From Streptomyces sp. RKAG293 (GTDB lineage Bacteria > Actinomycetota > Actinomycetes > Streptomycetales > Streptomycetaceae), in contig NZ_JAJOZB010000001.1 of the NCBI RefSeq assembly GCF_023701745.1, positions 3,230,501-3,294,500 on the forward strand: DNA of 64,000 nt, written 5' to 3'. A model generated the notes under the pieces. It did no database searches and was not told the DNA's origin. It saw only the letters and a list, made by a program, of their open reading frames with translations. Position numbers and translations under genes: made by a program. This document shows positions 47,862 through 57,411 of this stretch, piece after piece (the stretch's first letter is position 1; each line of letters opens with the position of its first letter).

Positions 47862-50573
47862 TCACCGGCTGTCGTTGCCGGACGGGTCCGCCGCCGCGCG
47901 GCCCGCTTCGAGGCGGGCGACCGGGATCCGGAACGGGGAGCAGGAGACGTAGTCGAGTCCGACCTCGTGGAAGAAGTGGACGGACTCGGGGTCGCCGCCG
48001 TGCTCACCGCAGACGCCGAGCTTCAGGCCGGGGCGCGCCGCGCGGCCGGCTTCGCAGGCGGAGCGGATGAGAGCGCCGACGCCGTCCCGGTCGATGGTCT
48101 CGAACGGGGAGACGCCGAAGATGCCCTTCTCCAGGTACGCGGTGAAGAACGAGGCCTCCACGTCGTCGCGGGAGAAGCCCCACACCGTCTGGGTCAGGTC
48201 GTTCGTGCCGAAGGAGAAGAACTCCGCGGCCTCGGCGATCTGGCCGGCGGTCAGCGCGGCACGGGGCAGTTCGATCATCGTGCCGAGCGTCAGCTTGAGG
48301 TTTATGCCGGTGGCGGCCTCCACCTCGGCGATGACCTTCTCGGCCTCCTCGCGGACGATCTCCAGCTCCTGGACGGTGCCCACGAGCGGAATCATGATCT
48401 CCGGACGCGGATCGCCCTTCATGTCCTTGCGGTGCGCGGCCGCCTCGGCGATCGCCCGTACCTGCATGGAGAACAGACCGGGAATGACGAGGCCGAGCCG
48501 GACGCCGCGCAGACCCAGCATCGGGTTCTGCTCGTGGAGCTTGTGGACGGCCTGCAGCAGGCGCAGATCGTTCTCGTTGGCGTCCTTGCGGGACTCCGCG
48601 AGCGCCACCCGCACCGACAGCTCGGTGATGTCGGGCAGGAACTCGTGCAGCGGCGGGTCGAGGAGGCGCACCGTCACCGGCAGGCCGTCCATCGCCTCGA
48701 AGAGCTCGATGAAGTCGGCCTTCTGCAGCGGCAGCAAGGCACCCAGTGCCTCGTCGCGCTCGCTGTCGGTGTCGGCGAGGATCAGCCGCTCGACCAGCTC
48801 GCGCCGCTCGCCGAGGAACATGTGCTCGGTACGGCACAGCCCGATGCCCTGGGCGCCGAAGCGCCGGGCGCGGTTGGCGTCCTCGGCGTTGTCGGCGTTG
48901 GCCCGTACCCGCAGCCGGCGGACCCGGTCGGCGTAGGCCATGATCCGGTGGACGGCCTGGACCAGCTCGTCGGCGTCGTCGGCGCCCGCGTGCATCCGGC
49001 CCTCGAAGTACTCGACGACCGGGGACGGGACGACCGGCACCTCACCGAGGTAGACCTTGCCGGAGGAGCCGTCGATGGAGACGACGTCGCCCTCTTCGAT
49101 GACGATCCCGCCGGGCGCGGTCATCCGGCGCCGCTTGGTGTCGACCTCCAGCTCCTCGGCGCCGCACACACAGGTCTTGCCCATGCCGCGGGCGACGACG
49201 GCGGCGTGCGAGGTCTTGCCGCCGCGCGAGGTCAGGATCCCCTCGGCGGCGATCATGCCGTTGAGGTCGTCCGGGTTGGTCTCCCGGCGGATCAGGATGA
49301 CCTTCTCGCCGGACCGCGACCACTTGACGGCGGTGTACGAGTCGAAGACGGCCTTGCCGACGGCCGCGCCGGGCGAGGCGGCGATGCCCCAGCCGAGCCG
49401 CGTGACCTTCGAGTCCTCCTCGAAGCGCGGGAACATCAGCTGCGCGAGCTGCGCCCCGTTGACCCGCTGCAGCGCCTCGGCCTCGTCGATCAGACCCTGG
49501 TCGACGAGCTGGGTGGCGATCCGGAAGGCGGCCGCCGCGGTGCGCTTGCCGACGCGGGTCTGCAGCATCCACAGGTGGCCGCGCTCGATGGTGAACTCGA
49601 TGTCGCACAGGTCCTTGTAGTGCGTTTCGAGCGTCGTCATGATCTGCATGAGCTGGTCGTACGACGCCTTGTCGAGGCCTTCGAGATCGGCGAGCGGCAC
49701 GGTGTTGCGGATGCCCGCGACGACGTCCTCGCCCTGCGCGTTCTGCAGGTAGTCGCCGTAGACGCCCTGGTGGCCGGTGGCCGGGTCACGGGTGAAGGCG
49801 ACGCCGGTGCCCGAGTCGGGGCCGAGGTTGCCGAAGACCATGGAGCAGATGTTGACGGCCGTACCGAGGTCGCCGGGGATGCGCTCCTGGCGGCGGTAGA
49901 GCTTGGCGCGGTCGGTGTTCCACGAGTCGAAGACCGCGCGCACGGCGAGGTCCATCTGCTCACGAGGCTCCTGCGGGAACTCGCGGCCCGCCTCCTTGAG
50001 CACGATGCCCTTGAACTCCTCCACGAGCTGCTGGAGGTCGGCCGCGTCGAGACCGAGGTCGCTCTCGGCGCCCTTGGCGCGCTTGATCTCCTCGAGGGCC
50101 TCCTCGAAGAGCTCGCCGTCCACGCCCATGACGGTCTTGCCGAACATCTGCAGCAGCCGGCGGTAGGAGTCCCACGCGAAGCGCTCGTCCCCGGCCTGGG
50201 CGGCGAGCCCGGCCACCGAGGCGTCGGACATGCCGATGTTGAGGACGGTGTCCATCATGCCGGGCATGGAGAACTTGGCCCCGGACCGCACGGACACCAG
50301 CAGCGGGTTGTCCGGCTGGCCGAGCTTCTTGCCCATCTTCTGCTCGAGGGCGTCGAGGTGCGCACTCACCTCGTCGCGGAGCTCCGCCGGTTCGTGGCCG
50401 GAGTCCAGGTAGACCTTGCACGCCTCGGTCGTGATGATGAAGCCCGGAGGGACGGGCAGACCGAGGTTGGTCATCTCGGCGAGGTTCGCACCTTTTCCGC
50501 CGAGCAGGTCTTTGAGTTCCTTGTTGCCCTCAGTGAAGTCGTAGACGAACTTCTGCGATACCTGTTCCGACAC
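47862..50573 (-). CDS. ppdK: Pyruvate, phosphate dikinase
   Basis: 903 residues; GTG start with GAGGAG about 11 nt upstream. Interconverts pyruvate + ATP + Pi with PEP + AMP + PPi. N-terminal ATP-grasp domain (LLGGKGANLAEMTNLGLPVP), swivelling phosphohistidine domain with the catalytic His in SRGGKTSHAAVVARGMGKTC (~453), C-terminal PEP/pyruvate TIM barrel with GFSRDDVEASFF and GVCGEHGGDPESV. Provides reversible PEP supply. The 460-bp upstream region has unusual repeats. Confidence 0.96.
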   Translation of the reverse strand: MSEQVSQKFVYDFTEGNKELKDLLGGKGANLAEMTNLGLPVPPGFIITTEACKVYLDSGHEPAELRDEVSAHLDALEQKMGKKLGQPDNPLLVSVRSGAKFSMPGMMDTVLNIGMSDASVAGLAAQAGDERFAWDSYRRLLQMFGKTVMGVDGELFEEALEEIKRAKGAESDLGLDAADLQQLVEEFKGIVLKEAGREFPQEPREQMDLAVRAVFDSWNTDRAKLYRRQERIPGDLGTAVNICSMVFGNLGPDSGTGVAFTRDPATGHQGVYGDYLQNAQGEDVVAGIRNTVPLADLEGLDKASYDQLMQIMTTLETHYKDLCDIEFTIERGHLWMLQTRVGKRTAAAAFRIATQLVDQGLIDEAEALQRVNGAQLAQLMFPRFEEDSKVTRLGWGIAASPGAAVGKAVFDSYTAVKWSRSGEKVILIRRETNPDDLNGMIAAEGILTSRGGKTSHAAVVARGMGKTCVCGAEELEVDTKRRRMTAPGGIVIEEGDVVSIDGSSGKVYLGEVPVVPSPVVEYFEGRMHAGADDADELVQAVHRIMAYADRVRRLRVRANADNAEDANRARRFGAQGIGLCRTEHMFLGERRELVERLILADTDSERDEALGALLPLQKADFIELFEAMDGLPVTVRLLDPPLHEFLPDITELSVRVALAESRKDANENDLRLLQAVHKLHEQNPMLGLRGVRLGLVIPGLFSMQVRAIAEAAAHRKDMKGDPRPEIMIPLVGTVQELEIVREEAEKVIAEVEAATGINLKLTLGTMIELPRAALTAGQIAEAAEFFSFGTNDLTQTVWGFSRDDVEASFFTAYLEKGIFGVSPFETIDRDGVGALIRSACEAGRAARPGLKLGVCGEHGGDPESVHFFHEVGLDYVSCSPFRIPVARLEAGRAAADPSGNDSR

Positions 50574-51034
50574 GGGACTCGACTCCTCGTGAGGTCCCCC
50601 CGGACAGGGTCTGGGGGAGGGATGCCCTGACGGCGGGGAGCGTACCCATTCCCAAGGCTTTGCAGCACGTCCATCACCACATCAGACGGCCGTAACCACC
50701 CGTCTGCCACTAGATCGAAAGTAACGCGCCGCAGCGGTGCGCGCCGGATTCCGTTCACTTGTCGAACCGACGACCGCGCAGCGTGGTGCGTTCACCGATC
50801 GGAGTTCACTCAGCGTGAGAAATCGTTGATCAAGTGGACGGGCCGGGATGGCACTGAGTGCCATCCCTTGGAGAGGTGCAGTCATGACGTCGCGCTCATC
50901 TGAGCGCAACCCCCATCAAACGTGGCGTGAATCACGCGCTCGCGAGAGCCCCGCTGGACGCTCCATCTCACCTTTCGGACGTCCGGGGACATCCGTCCGC
51001 CGAGGGACGCCGCGCGAGACGCCGAGCGAGGACG
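50574..51034. other. Intergenic region between ppdK and dusB with palindrome and repeated GTTCAC
   Basis: 460 bp. It must hold the ppdK promoter (minus strand). Three GTTCAC hexamers (50753, 50790, 50804) recall PhoP-box half-sites but are spaced 37 and 14 bp, not 11. A perfect 11-bp inverted repeat, GGGATGGCACT (50845-50855) and AGTGCCATCCC (50857-50867), stands just before a ribosome-site-like GGAGAGG and an ATG on the plus strand. Confidence 0.55.
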
Positions 51035-51072
51035 TCAGCCGCCCGACGTGTCCAGCTCGGCTTCCGGGCTGA
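50884..51072 (+). CDS. Possible small ORF, 62 aa, after a palindrome
   Basis: Begins MTSRSSERNPHQTWRESRAR with GGAGAGG 7 nt before the ATG and a perfect palindrome directly upstream. Arg/Ser/Pro-rich with no recognised domain. Codon third-position GC is lower than in surrounding genes, and its end overlaps the 3' end of dusB on the other strand, so it may not be a real gene. Listed because ribosome site and palindrome are well placed. Confidence 0.25.
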   Translation: MTSRSSERNPHQTWRESRARESPAGRSISPFGRPGTSVRRGTPRETPSEDVSRPTCPARLPG

Positions 51073-52177
51073 CGGCGGCGCAGTCGTACGGGTCGTTCAG
51101 CCAGCCGTCCGGGAGCACGACGCGGTTGTTGCCCGCGGTGCGGCCGCGCGGGCCCTCGGCGCTCTCGGGCCAGGGCTGGTCGAGGTCGACGGCGGCCAGG
51201 TGCTCGTCCAGCTCGGCGAGGGAGGAGGAGACGGCGAGGCTGCGGCGCAGCTGGGAGCCGACCGAGAAGCCCTTGGTGTACCAGGCGACGTGCTTGCGGA
51301 AGTCGATCACTCCGCGCTCCTCGTCGCCGATCCACTCGCCGAGCAGCTCCGCGTGCCGCCGCATGACGACGGCGACCTCCTTGAACGTCGGCCGGGCCTG
51401 CGCGTCCCCGCCCTCCATCGCGCTGACCAGGTCGCCGAAGATCCACGGGCGGCCGAGGCAGCCGCGGCCGACCACGACGCCGTCGGCACCGGTCTCGCGC
51501 ATCATGCGCAGCGCGTCGTCGGCGCGCCAGATGTCGCCGTTGCCGAGCACCGGGATCTCCGGGACGTGCTCCTTGAGGCGGGCGATGGCGTCCCAGTCGG
51601 CGGTGCCGCCGTAGTGCTGTGCGGCGGTGCGGCCGTGCAGGGCGACCGCGGTGACGCCCTCCTCGACCGCGATCCGGCCCGCGTCGAGATACGTCAGGTG
51701 GTCGTCGTCGATGCCCTTGCGCATCTTGATGGTGACCGGCAGGTCCCCCGCGCTGCCGACCGCCTCGCGCAGGATGGAGCGCAGCAGGTTCCGCTTGTAC
51801 GGAAGGGCCGAGCCGCCGCCCTTGCGGGTCACCTTGGGGACCGGGCAGCCGAAGTTGAGGTCGATGTGGTCGGCCAGGCCCTCGTCCGCGATCATGCGGA
51901 CGGCCTTGCCGACGGTCACCGGGTCGACGCCGTAGAGCTGGATGGAGCGCGGCTTCTCCGTCGCGTCGAAGCGGATCAGGCGCAGCGTCTTGGAATCCCG
52001 CTCGACGAGCGCCCGGGTGGTGATCATCTCGCTGACGAACAGCCCCTTGCCGCCGGAGAACTCACGGCACAGCGTGCGGAAGGGCGCGTTGGTGATCCCG
52101 GCCATGGGGGCGAGAACCACCGGCGGCCACACGGTGTGCGGGCCGATCTGAAGTGGCATGGTGGCGTCAGCGGTCAT
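51035..52177 (-). CDS. dusB: tRNA-dihydrouridine synthase
   Basis: 380 residues from ATG 52177. FMN-dependent TIM barrel that reduces uridines in the tRNA D-loop. Start of barrel VVLAPMAGITNAPFRTLCRE, catalytic Cys (~111) in DLNFGCPVPKVTRKGGGSAL, VTIKMRKG, VALHGRTAAQHY, VLGNGDIW and GVVVGRGCLGRPWIF, followed by a C-terminal helical domain. Housekeeping gene. Confidence 0.94.
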   Translation of the reverse strand: MTADATMPLQIGPHTVWPPVVLAPMAGITNAPFRTLCREFSGGKGLFVSEMITTRALVERDSKTLRLIRFDATEKPRSIQLYGVDPVTVGKAVRMIADEGLADHIDLNFGCPVPKVTRKGGGSALPYKRNLLRSILREAVGSAGDLPVTIKMRKGIDDDHLTYLDAGRIAVEEGVTAVALHGRTAAQHYGGTADWDAIARLKEHVPEIPVLGNGDIWRADDALRMMRETGADGVVVGRGCLGRPWIFGDLVSAMEGGDAQARPTFKEVAVVMRRHAELLGEWIGDEERGVIDFRKHVAWYTKGFSVGSQLRRSLAVSSSLAELDEHLAAVDLDQPWPESAEGPRGRTAGNNRVVLPDGWLNDPYDCAAVSPEAELDTSGG

Positions 52178-52282
52178 GGCCCCATTGTCGCGTACGCCGG
52201 ACGGGGATTTCGATGTACCGTTCACGTATATGTGTGCCCTTGGCCACGAGGGCGAGGAACAGCTGATCCCAGGAGGCCCGAC

Positions 52283-53707
52283 GTGCCGGAACTGAGCTCC
52301 CGGCGCCGCATGCTCGTGCTGGCGATCTGCTGCATGAGCCTGCTCATGGTCAGCCTCGACAACACGATCCTCAATGTGGCGCTGCCCTCCATGCAGAAGG
52401 AGCTGCACGCCTCGGTCTCCGGTCTGCAGTGGACGATCGACGCGTACACGCTGGTGCTGGCCTCGCTGCTGATGCTCGCCGGCTCGACCGCCGACCGGAT
52501 CGGCCGCCGCCGGGTCTTCCAGACCGGTCTGGTGCTCTTCACCGCGGGCTCGGTGCTCTGCAGCCTGGCGCCCAGCCTCAACTGGCTGATCGTCTTCCGG
52601 ATGGTGCAGGCGGTCGGCGGCTCGATGCTCAACCCCGTCGCGATGTCGATCATCACCAACACCTTCACCGACCCCCGGGAGCGCGCCCGCGCGATCGGGG
52701 TGTGGGGCGGCGTCGTCGGCGTCAGCATGGCGGCGGGCCCGGTGCTCGGCGGACTGCTCGTCCAGACCGTCGGCTGGCGTTCCATCTTCTGGATCAACCT
52801 CCCGGTCGGACTGCTCGCCCTGGCCCTGACCGCCCGCTACGTGCCCGAGTCCCGCGCCCCCAAGGCGCGCCGGGTGGACCCGGTCGGCCAGCTGTTCGTC
52901 ATCGCCCTGCTCGGCTCCCTGACGTACGCGATCATCGAGGCGCCGGACGCGGGCTGGACGTCGCCGCTGATCCTCGGCTGCCTGGCGGTCGCCATCGGCT
53001 CGCTCGCCGGGCTGCTGAGCTACGAACGGCGCCGCGTGGACCCGCTGATCGAGCTCGGCTTCTTCCGCAGTGCGCCCTTCAGCGGCGCGACGGTCATAGC
53101 GGTGAGCGCCTTCGCGGCGCTGGGCGGCTTCCTCTTCCTCAACACCCTGTACCTGCAGAACACCCGCGGCCTTTCCGCCCTCGACGCCGGGCTCTACATG
53201 CTGCCGATGGCCGTCATGTGCCTGGTCTTCGCCCCGCTGTCCGGGCGGCTGGTCGGCAACCGGGGGCCACGGCTGTCGCTGGTGCTCGCGGGTACGGCGA
53301 TGACGATCAGCGGCGTGATGTTCGCGGCGCTGGACGCCGAGTCCTCCAACACGCTGCTGTTCACCTCGTACGTCCTCTTCGGCATCGGGTTCGGGCTGGT
53401 CAACGCGCCGATCACCAACACGGCCGTGTCCGGGATGCCGCGCTCGCAGGCCGGGGTGGCCGCCGCCGTCGCCTCCACCAGCCGCCAGGTCGGGCAGTCG
53501 CTGGGGGTGGCCGTGATCGGCGCCGCCCTCGCCGCCGGGCTGCACACCACCGCCTGGTGGATCATCGCCGGCTGCGGCGCCGTCGTCCTGCTCCTCGGCA
53601 CGCTGACCACCGGCCGCTGGGCCGCCGGGACCGCGGAACGGGCCGCGGAACGGTTCCGGGAGCCGGCGCCCCGGACGGTCGGGACCGAAGCGGTCACGAA
53701 CTCCTGA
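52283..53707 (+). CDS. MFS multidrug exporter, DHA2 (14-TM) family
   Basis: 474 residues; GTG start with AGGAGG 6 nt upstream. SLDNTILNVALPSMQKEL, the loop signature STADRIGRRRVFQTG and motif C-like MAAGPVLGGLLVQ identify a DHA2 drug:H+ antiporter (EmrB/QacA type). Exports hydrophobic drugs or an endogenous metabolite. Its stop abuts the stop of the converging MmyB-type regulator gene without a spacer. A near-palindrome CACGTATATGTG (52224-52235) lies upstream and may be an operator. Confidence 0.88.
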   Translation: MPELSSRRRMLVLAICCMSLLMVSLDNTILNVALPSMQKELHASVSGLQWTIDAYTLVLASLLMLAGSTADRIGRRRVFQTGLVLFTAGSVLCSLAPSLNWLIVFRMVQAVGGSMLNPVAMSIITNTFTDPRERARAIGVWGGVVGVSMAAGPVLGGLLVQTVGWRSIFWINLPVGLLALALTARYVPESRAPKARRVDPVGQLFVIALLGSLTYAIIEAPDAGWTSPLILGCLAVAIGSLAGLLSYERRRVDPLIELGFFRSAPFSGATVIAVSAFAALGGFLFLNTLYLQNTRGLSALDAGLYMLPMAVMCLVFAPLSGRLVGNRGPRLSLVLAGTAMTISGVMFAALDAESSNTLLFTSYVLFGIGFGLVNAPITNTAVSGMPRSQAGVAAAVASTSRQVGQSLGVAVIGAALAAGLHTTAWWIIAGCGAVVLLLGTLTTGRWAAGTAERAAERFREPAPRTVGTEAVTNS

Positions 53708-54619
53708 CTACGACCGGCCCGCCGACGCGAGAACGGGCCGCGCGTCGCTCGCGGCAGGGCCGCACAGCTCGTACAGCCGCTGCAGCCGGGTACGCGTCAC
53801 GTCGTCCGCCGGGGTGTACGTCACGAGCCGCGGCCCGGAGCGCGGGCCGAGCCACAGATGGGTGAAGTCGAAGGTGAGCAGCCCGACCTGCGGGTTCAGA
53901 TAGCGCTTGGAGCGGTTGTCGGGCTGGAGCACCTCATGGCGCTCCCAGGCCTCGCAGAACTCCGGTGACGCCTGCTGGAGACGCTTGAGAAGCGACTTCC
54001 AGGCCGGCTCCGCGAGGTGCTCGGCCATCGCGGACCGGAATTTGGCGGCCATCAGCCGGATCACCTCTTCCCGGTCGATCAGCGCCTCGCGCCAGGCCGG
54101 GTCGGTGAAGGCGAGCCACATGATGTTGCGGTCCTCGAAGGGCCGCGCGTCCAGATCGTCGACCAGCCGCCCGTAGGTGCGGTTGTACGCGATCACGTCG
54201 TGCCGGCTGTTGGCGACGAAGGCCGGCAGCGGTTCCAGCTGCTCCAGCATCAGACGGATCTGGTCCGACATGCCGGGGCAGTCGGCGAAGGGGCTGGGGT
54301 CGGCGACCCCGGCGAGGGTGAACAGGTGCACGCGCTCGTTCGGGTCGAGCATCAGGGCCCGGGCGATGGCGTCGGCGACCTGCGCGGACACCTGGATGTC
54401 CCGGGCCTGCTCCAGCCACGTGTACCAGGTGACGCCGACCGCGGCGAGACCCGCGACCTCCTCGCGGCGCAGCCCGGGCGTGCGGCGCCGCCGCCCCGCC
54501 GGCAGTCCGACCTGCTCGGGAGCGATGCGCTCACGGCGGCTGCGCAGGAACGAGGCGAGCTCGCGCCGCTTGATGTCGGCGTCCGACTCGTGCTGCGCGG
54601 GGTGCGTCGTCGTAGGCAT
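53708..54619 (-). CDS. MmyB-like helix-turn-helix regulator
   Basis: 303 residues from ATG 54619. N-terminal XRE HTH typical of this family (ELASFLRSRRERIAPEQVGL, RRRTPGLRREEVAGLAAVGV, TWYTWLEQ), then the PAS-like MmyB ligand domain (FVANSRHDVIAYNRTYGRL, NIMWLAFTDPAWREALIDRE). Such regulators are abundant in Streptomyces and usually act on a divergent oxidoreductase or transporter gene, here the MFS exporter at 54709. Ligand unknown, perhaps a fatty acid. Confidence 0.87.
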   Translation of the reverse strand: MPTTTHPAQHESDADIKRRELASFLRSRRERIAPEQVGLPAGRRRRTPGLRREEVAGLAAVGVTWYTWLEQARDIQVSAQVADAIARALMLDPNERVHLFTLAGVADPSPFADCPGMSDQIRLMLEQLEPLPAFVANSRHDVIAYNRTYGRLVDDLDARPFEDRNIMWLAFTDPAWREALIDREEVIRLMAAKFRSAMAEHLAEPAWKSLLKRLQQASPEFCEAWERHEVLQPDNRSKRYLNPQVGLLTFDFTHLWLGPRSGPRLVTYTPADDVTRTRLQRLYELCGPAASDARPVLASAGRS

Positions 54620-54708
54620 GCTTCCAGCATGCCGGATCGCGGAGCCAGTTGCGTGGTGGTTCTTATACCTGGATAAACGCTCTCTGGTACCACCCTGAAA
54701 ACGGGCGC

Positions 54709-56211
54709 ATGGTTGCTCACGTGACCCCAATGGAACGTACTCCCGTCCTCCCCTCCCGTGCCCTGGTCCTGCCCCGGGTGACGCGCATCGGCACTCCCCC
54801 GGCCCCCGCGGGCCCCACCGCTCCGGCCGGTCCCGTGCTGACCGCACTCGGCCTGTTCACCGTGCTGCTCGGCGCGGCCCTGCCGCTGATCGACTTCTTC
54901 ATCGTCAACGTCGCGCTGCCGACCATCGACCGCGACCTCGCCGCAGGACCGGCCCTGCTGGAGCTGGTGGTGGCCGGCTACGGCACCGCGTACGCCGTGC
55001 TCCTGGTGCTCGGCGGACGGCTCGGCGACATGTTCGGCCGCCGCCGGCTCTTCCTCGCCGGGATGGCCGCCTTCGGCCTGACCTCGCTGGCCTGCGGCCT
55101 CGCGCCGGACGCCTGGACGCTGGTCGGCGCCCGGGTGGCGCAGGGCGCCGCGGCCGCGCTGATGCTCCCCCAGGTGCTCGCCACCATCCAGTCCTCCACC
55201 GCCGGAACGCGGCGCGCCCGCGCGCTCAGCCTCTACGGCGCCACGGCCGGTCTGTCGATGGTCGCCGGACAGATCCTCGGCGGCGTCCTGGTGGCCGCCG
55301 ACATCGCCGGCACCGGATGGCGCGCGGTGTTCCTGGTGAACGTGCCGGTCGCTCTGATCGGCCTGCTCCTGGCGGCCCGCACCATCCCCGAGACCCGCTC
55401 CGAGCGCCCCGCCCCGATCGACGTCCCGGGCACCGTCTTGCTGGCCGTCTCCCTGGTGACGCTGCTGGCGCCGCTGACCGAGGGCCGCGCCTCCGGCTGG
55501 CCGCTGTGGACCTGGATCTCGCTCGCCGCCTTCCCGTTCGCGGCCTACGCGTTCTACGCCGTCGAGCGCCGCGCGGACCGGCAGGGCCGCACCCCGCTGG
55601 TGCCGCCGAGCCTGTTCGAACTGCCCGGCATCCGGCGCGGACTGCCGCTCGTCGTGCCGTTCTCCATCGGCTTCGGCGGCTTCATGCTCGTGATGGCGGT
55701 GGCCCTGCAGCAGGGCCTGGCCTTCGGACCGGTCGCGGCCGGTGCCGCGATGGCCCCGCTGGCCGCCACCTTCTTCGCCGCCTCCCTGATGGGCCCGCGC
55801 CTGGTCGCGCGGTACGGCAGCCGGGTGGTCACGGTCGGCGGCCTGATCCAGGCGCTCGGCGTCCTCCTCCTGGTCACCGCCGCCCTGCACGACTGGCAGC
55901 ACCTGAACGTCCTCGCCCTCGCCCCGGGCATGGCGGTGGCCGGCTTCGGCCAGGGCCTGCAGCTCCCGGTGCTCTTCCGCATCGTCCTCGCGGAGGTGCC
56001 CGCCGAGCGGGCGGGCGTCGGCAGCGGCGTCATGGTCACCACCCAGCAGTCCGCCCTCGCCCTCGGCGTCGCGACCCTCGGCACCCTCTTCCTCGCCCTG
56101 ATCCCCGCGGCCGGCATGCGGAACGCCCTGGTCATCACCCTGCTCGTGCAGCTCGGCGCGATCGCCCTGACGATCCTGCTCAGCCTGCGGCTCCCCCGCC
56201 ATGTCTCCTGA
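54709..56211 (+). CDS. MFS multidrug exporter, DHA2 family
   Basis: About 500 residues. The start is uncertain: ATG 54709, GTG 54721 and ATG 54730 are in frame and none has a strong ribosome site. PLIDFFIVNVALPTIDRDLA, the loop GGRLGDMFGRRRLFLAG and VAGQILGGVLVAADI place it in the 14-TM DHA2 group. It is divergent from the MmyB-type regulator across a short AT-rich gap that holds TTATACCTGGATAA and is probably controlled by it. Confidence 0.86.
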   Translation: MVAHVTPMERTPVLPSRALVLPRVTRIGTPPAPAGPTAPAGPVLTALGLFTVLLGAALPLIDFFIVNVALPTIDRDLAAGPALLELVVAGYGTAYAVLLVLGGRLGDMFGRRRLFLAGMAAFGLTSLACGLAPDAWTLVGARVAQGAAAALMLPQVLATIQSSTAGTRRARALSLYGATAGLSMVAGQILGGVLVAADIAGTGWRAVFLVNVPVALIGLLLAARTIPETRSERPAPIDVPGTVLLAVSLVTLLAPLTEGRASGWPLWTWISLAAFPFAAYAFYAVERRADRQGRTPLVPPSLFELPGIRRGLPLVVPFSIGFGGFMLVMAVALQQGLAFGPVAAGAAMAPLAATFFAASLMGPRLVARYGSRVVTVGGLIQALGVLLLVTAALHDWQHLNVLALAPGMAVAGFGQGLQLPVLFRIVLAEVPAERAGVGSGVMVTTQQSALALGVATLGTLFLALIPAAGMRNALVITLLVQLGAIALTILLSLRLPRHVS

Positions 56212-56217
56212 ACTGAA

Positions 56218-56239
56218 TGACAAATATTGAAATCTGTCA
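56218..56239. promoter_or_regulatory. AT-rich inverted repeat before the aldo/keto reductase gene
   Basis: TGACA (56218-56222) and TGTCA (56235-56239) flank an AT-rich centre and are symmetric over further positions (TGACAnAT...ATnTGTCA). The 78-bp gap between the MFS and AKR genes is otherwise short. It is likely an operator or promoter element for the reductase. The factor is unknown. Confidence 0.4.
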
Positions 56240-56289
56240 CTCCATATGCCATGCTTCAGACACCCCCTCCACCGCCCAAGGAGCACCCC

Positions 56290-57300
56290 GTGCTGAAGCG
56301 CACCCTCGGAACCACCGGCCCCTCCGTCTCCGCCCTCGGCCTCGGCGCCATGGGCATGTCGGCCCTCTACGGCGGCAGTGACGACGCCGAGTCGACCGCC
56401 ACCCTCCACGCCGCACTCGACGCCGGTGTCACCCTCATCGACACCGGTGACTTCTACGGCATGGGCCACAACGAACTCCTCATCCGCGACGCCCTGCGCA
56501 GCAGCTCCCAGGGCCGCGACCAGGCCGTCATCAGCGTCAAGTTCGGCGCGCTGCGCGACATCGACGGCGGCTGGTCCGGCTACGACGGCCGCCCCGCCGC
56601 CGTGAAGAACTTCCTCGCCTACTCCCTCAACCGCCTCGGCACCGACCACATCGACATCTACCGGATCGCCCGCGTCGACCCCGACGTGCCGATCGAGGAG
56701 ACCGTCGGCGCCATCGCCGAGCAGGTCCAGGCCGGCCACGTCCGGCACATCGGCCTCTCCGAGGTCGGCGCGGACGCCCTGCGCCGGGCCGCGGCCACCG
56801 CCCCGATCTCGGATCTGCAGATCGAGTACTCGCTCTTCTCCCGCGGCATCGAGGCCGAGATCCTGCCCACCGCCCGTGAACTGGGCATCGGCGTCACCGC
56901 CTACGGCGTCCTCTCCCGAGGACTCCTCAGCGGCCACTGGACCCGCGAGCGCTCCGCCCGGAGCAGCGCCACCGGCGACTTCCGCGGCATGAGCCCGCGC
57001 TTCTCCGGCGACAACCTGGACCGCAACCTCGACCTCGTCGAGGCGCTCCGCAAGATCGCCGGGGCCAAGGGCGTCACCGTCGCGCAGGCCGCGATCGGCT
57101 GGGTGCTCGCGCAGGGCCCCGACATCGTGCCGCTCGTCGGCGCCCGCCGCCGCGACCGCCTCACCGAGGCGCTCGGCGCCCTCGACATCACCTTCGACGC
57201 GGCCGACCTCGCGGCCATCGAGTCCGCCGTCCCCGCGGGCGCGGCAGCGGGCGCCCGCTACCCGCAGGCACAGATGGCCCACCTGGACAGCGAGAAGTAG
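56290..57300 (+). CDS. Aldo/keto reductase
   Basis: 336 residues; GTG start with AAGGAG 7 nt upstream. TIM-barrel AKR: KRTLGTTGPSVSALGLGAMG, D and Y of the catalytic tetrad in IDTGDFYGMGHNE, K in AVISVKFGALRD, and the NADPH loop VPLVGARRRDRLTEAL. Where the tetrad His normally stands (QHRVDP) this protein has RIARVDP, so the His is missing; this occurs in a subset of actinobacterial AKRs and may change substrate or activity. Reduces aldehydes or ketones with NADPH. Confidence 0.86.
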   Translation: MLKRTLGTTGPSVSALGLGAMGMSALYGGSDDAESTATLHAALDAGVTLIDTGDFYGMGHNELLIRDALRSSSQGRDQAVISVKFGALRDIDGGWSGYDGRPAAVKNFLAYSLNRLGTDHIDIYRIARVDPDVPIEETVGAIAEQVQAGHVRHIGLSEVGADALRRAAATAPISDLQIEYSLFSRGIEAEILPTARELGIGVTAYGVLSRGLLSGHWTRERSARSSATGDFRGMSPRFSGDNLDRNLDLVEALRKIAGAKGVTVAQAAIGWVLAQGPDIVPLVGARRRDRLTEALGALDITFDAADLAAIESAVPAGAAAGARYPQAQMAHLDSEK

Positions 57301-57411
57301 CCCTCCCGGCGGGAGTACGGGTACGTGGGCACGCCGCACCGTCGCGCCTGCGGCGGACTTCGGACGCCGGCCCGGACGAACCTGCTGTGACGTGAGGGGG
57401 ACGGGGCCGCA

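Noticed and set aside
50753..50809. PhoP box from three GTTCAC hexamers
   Set aside because: Spacings of 37 and 14 bp do not fit the 11-bp direct-repeat pitch of PHO boxes.
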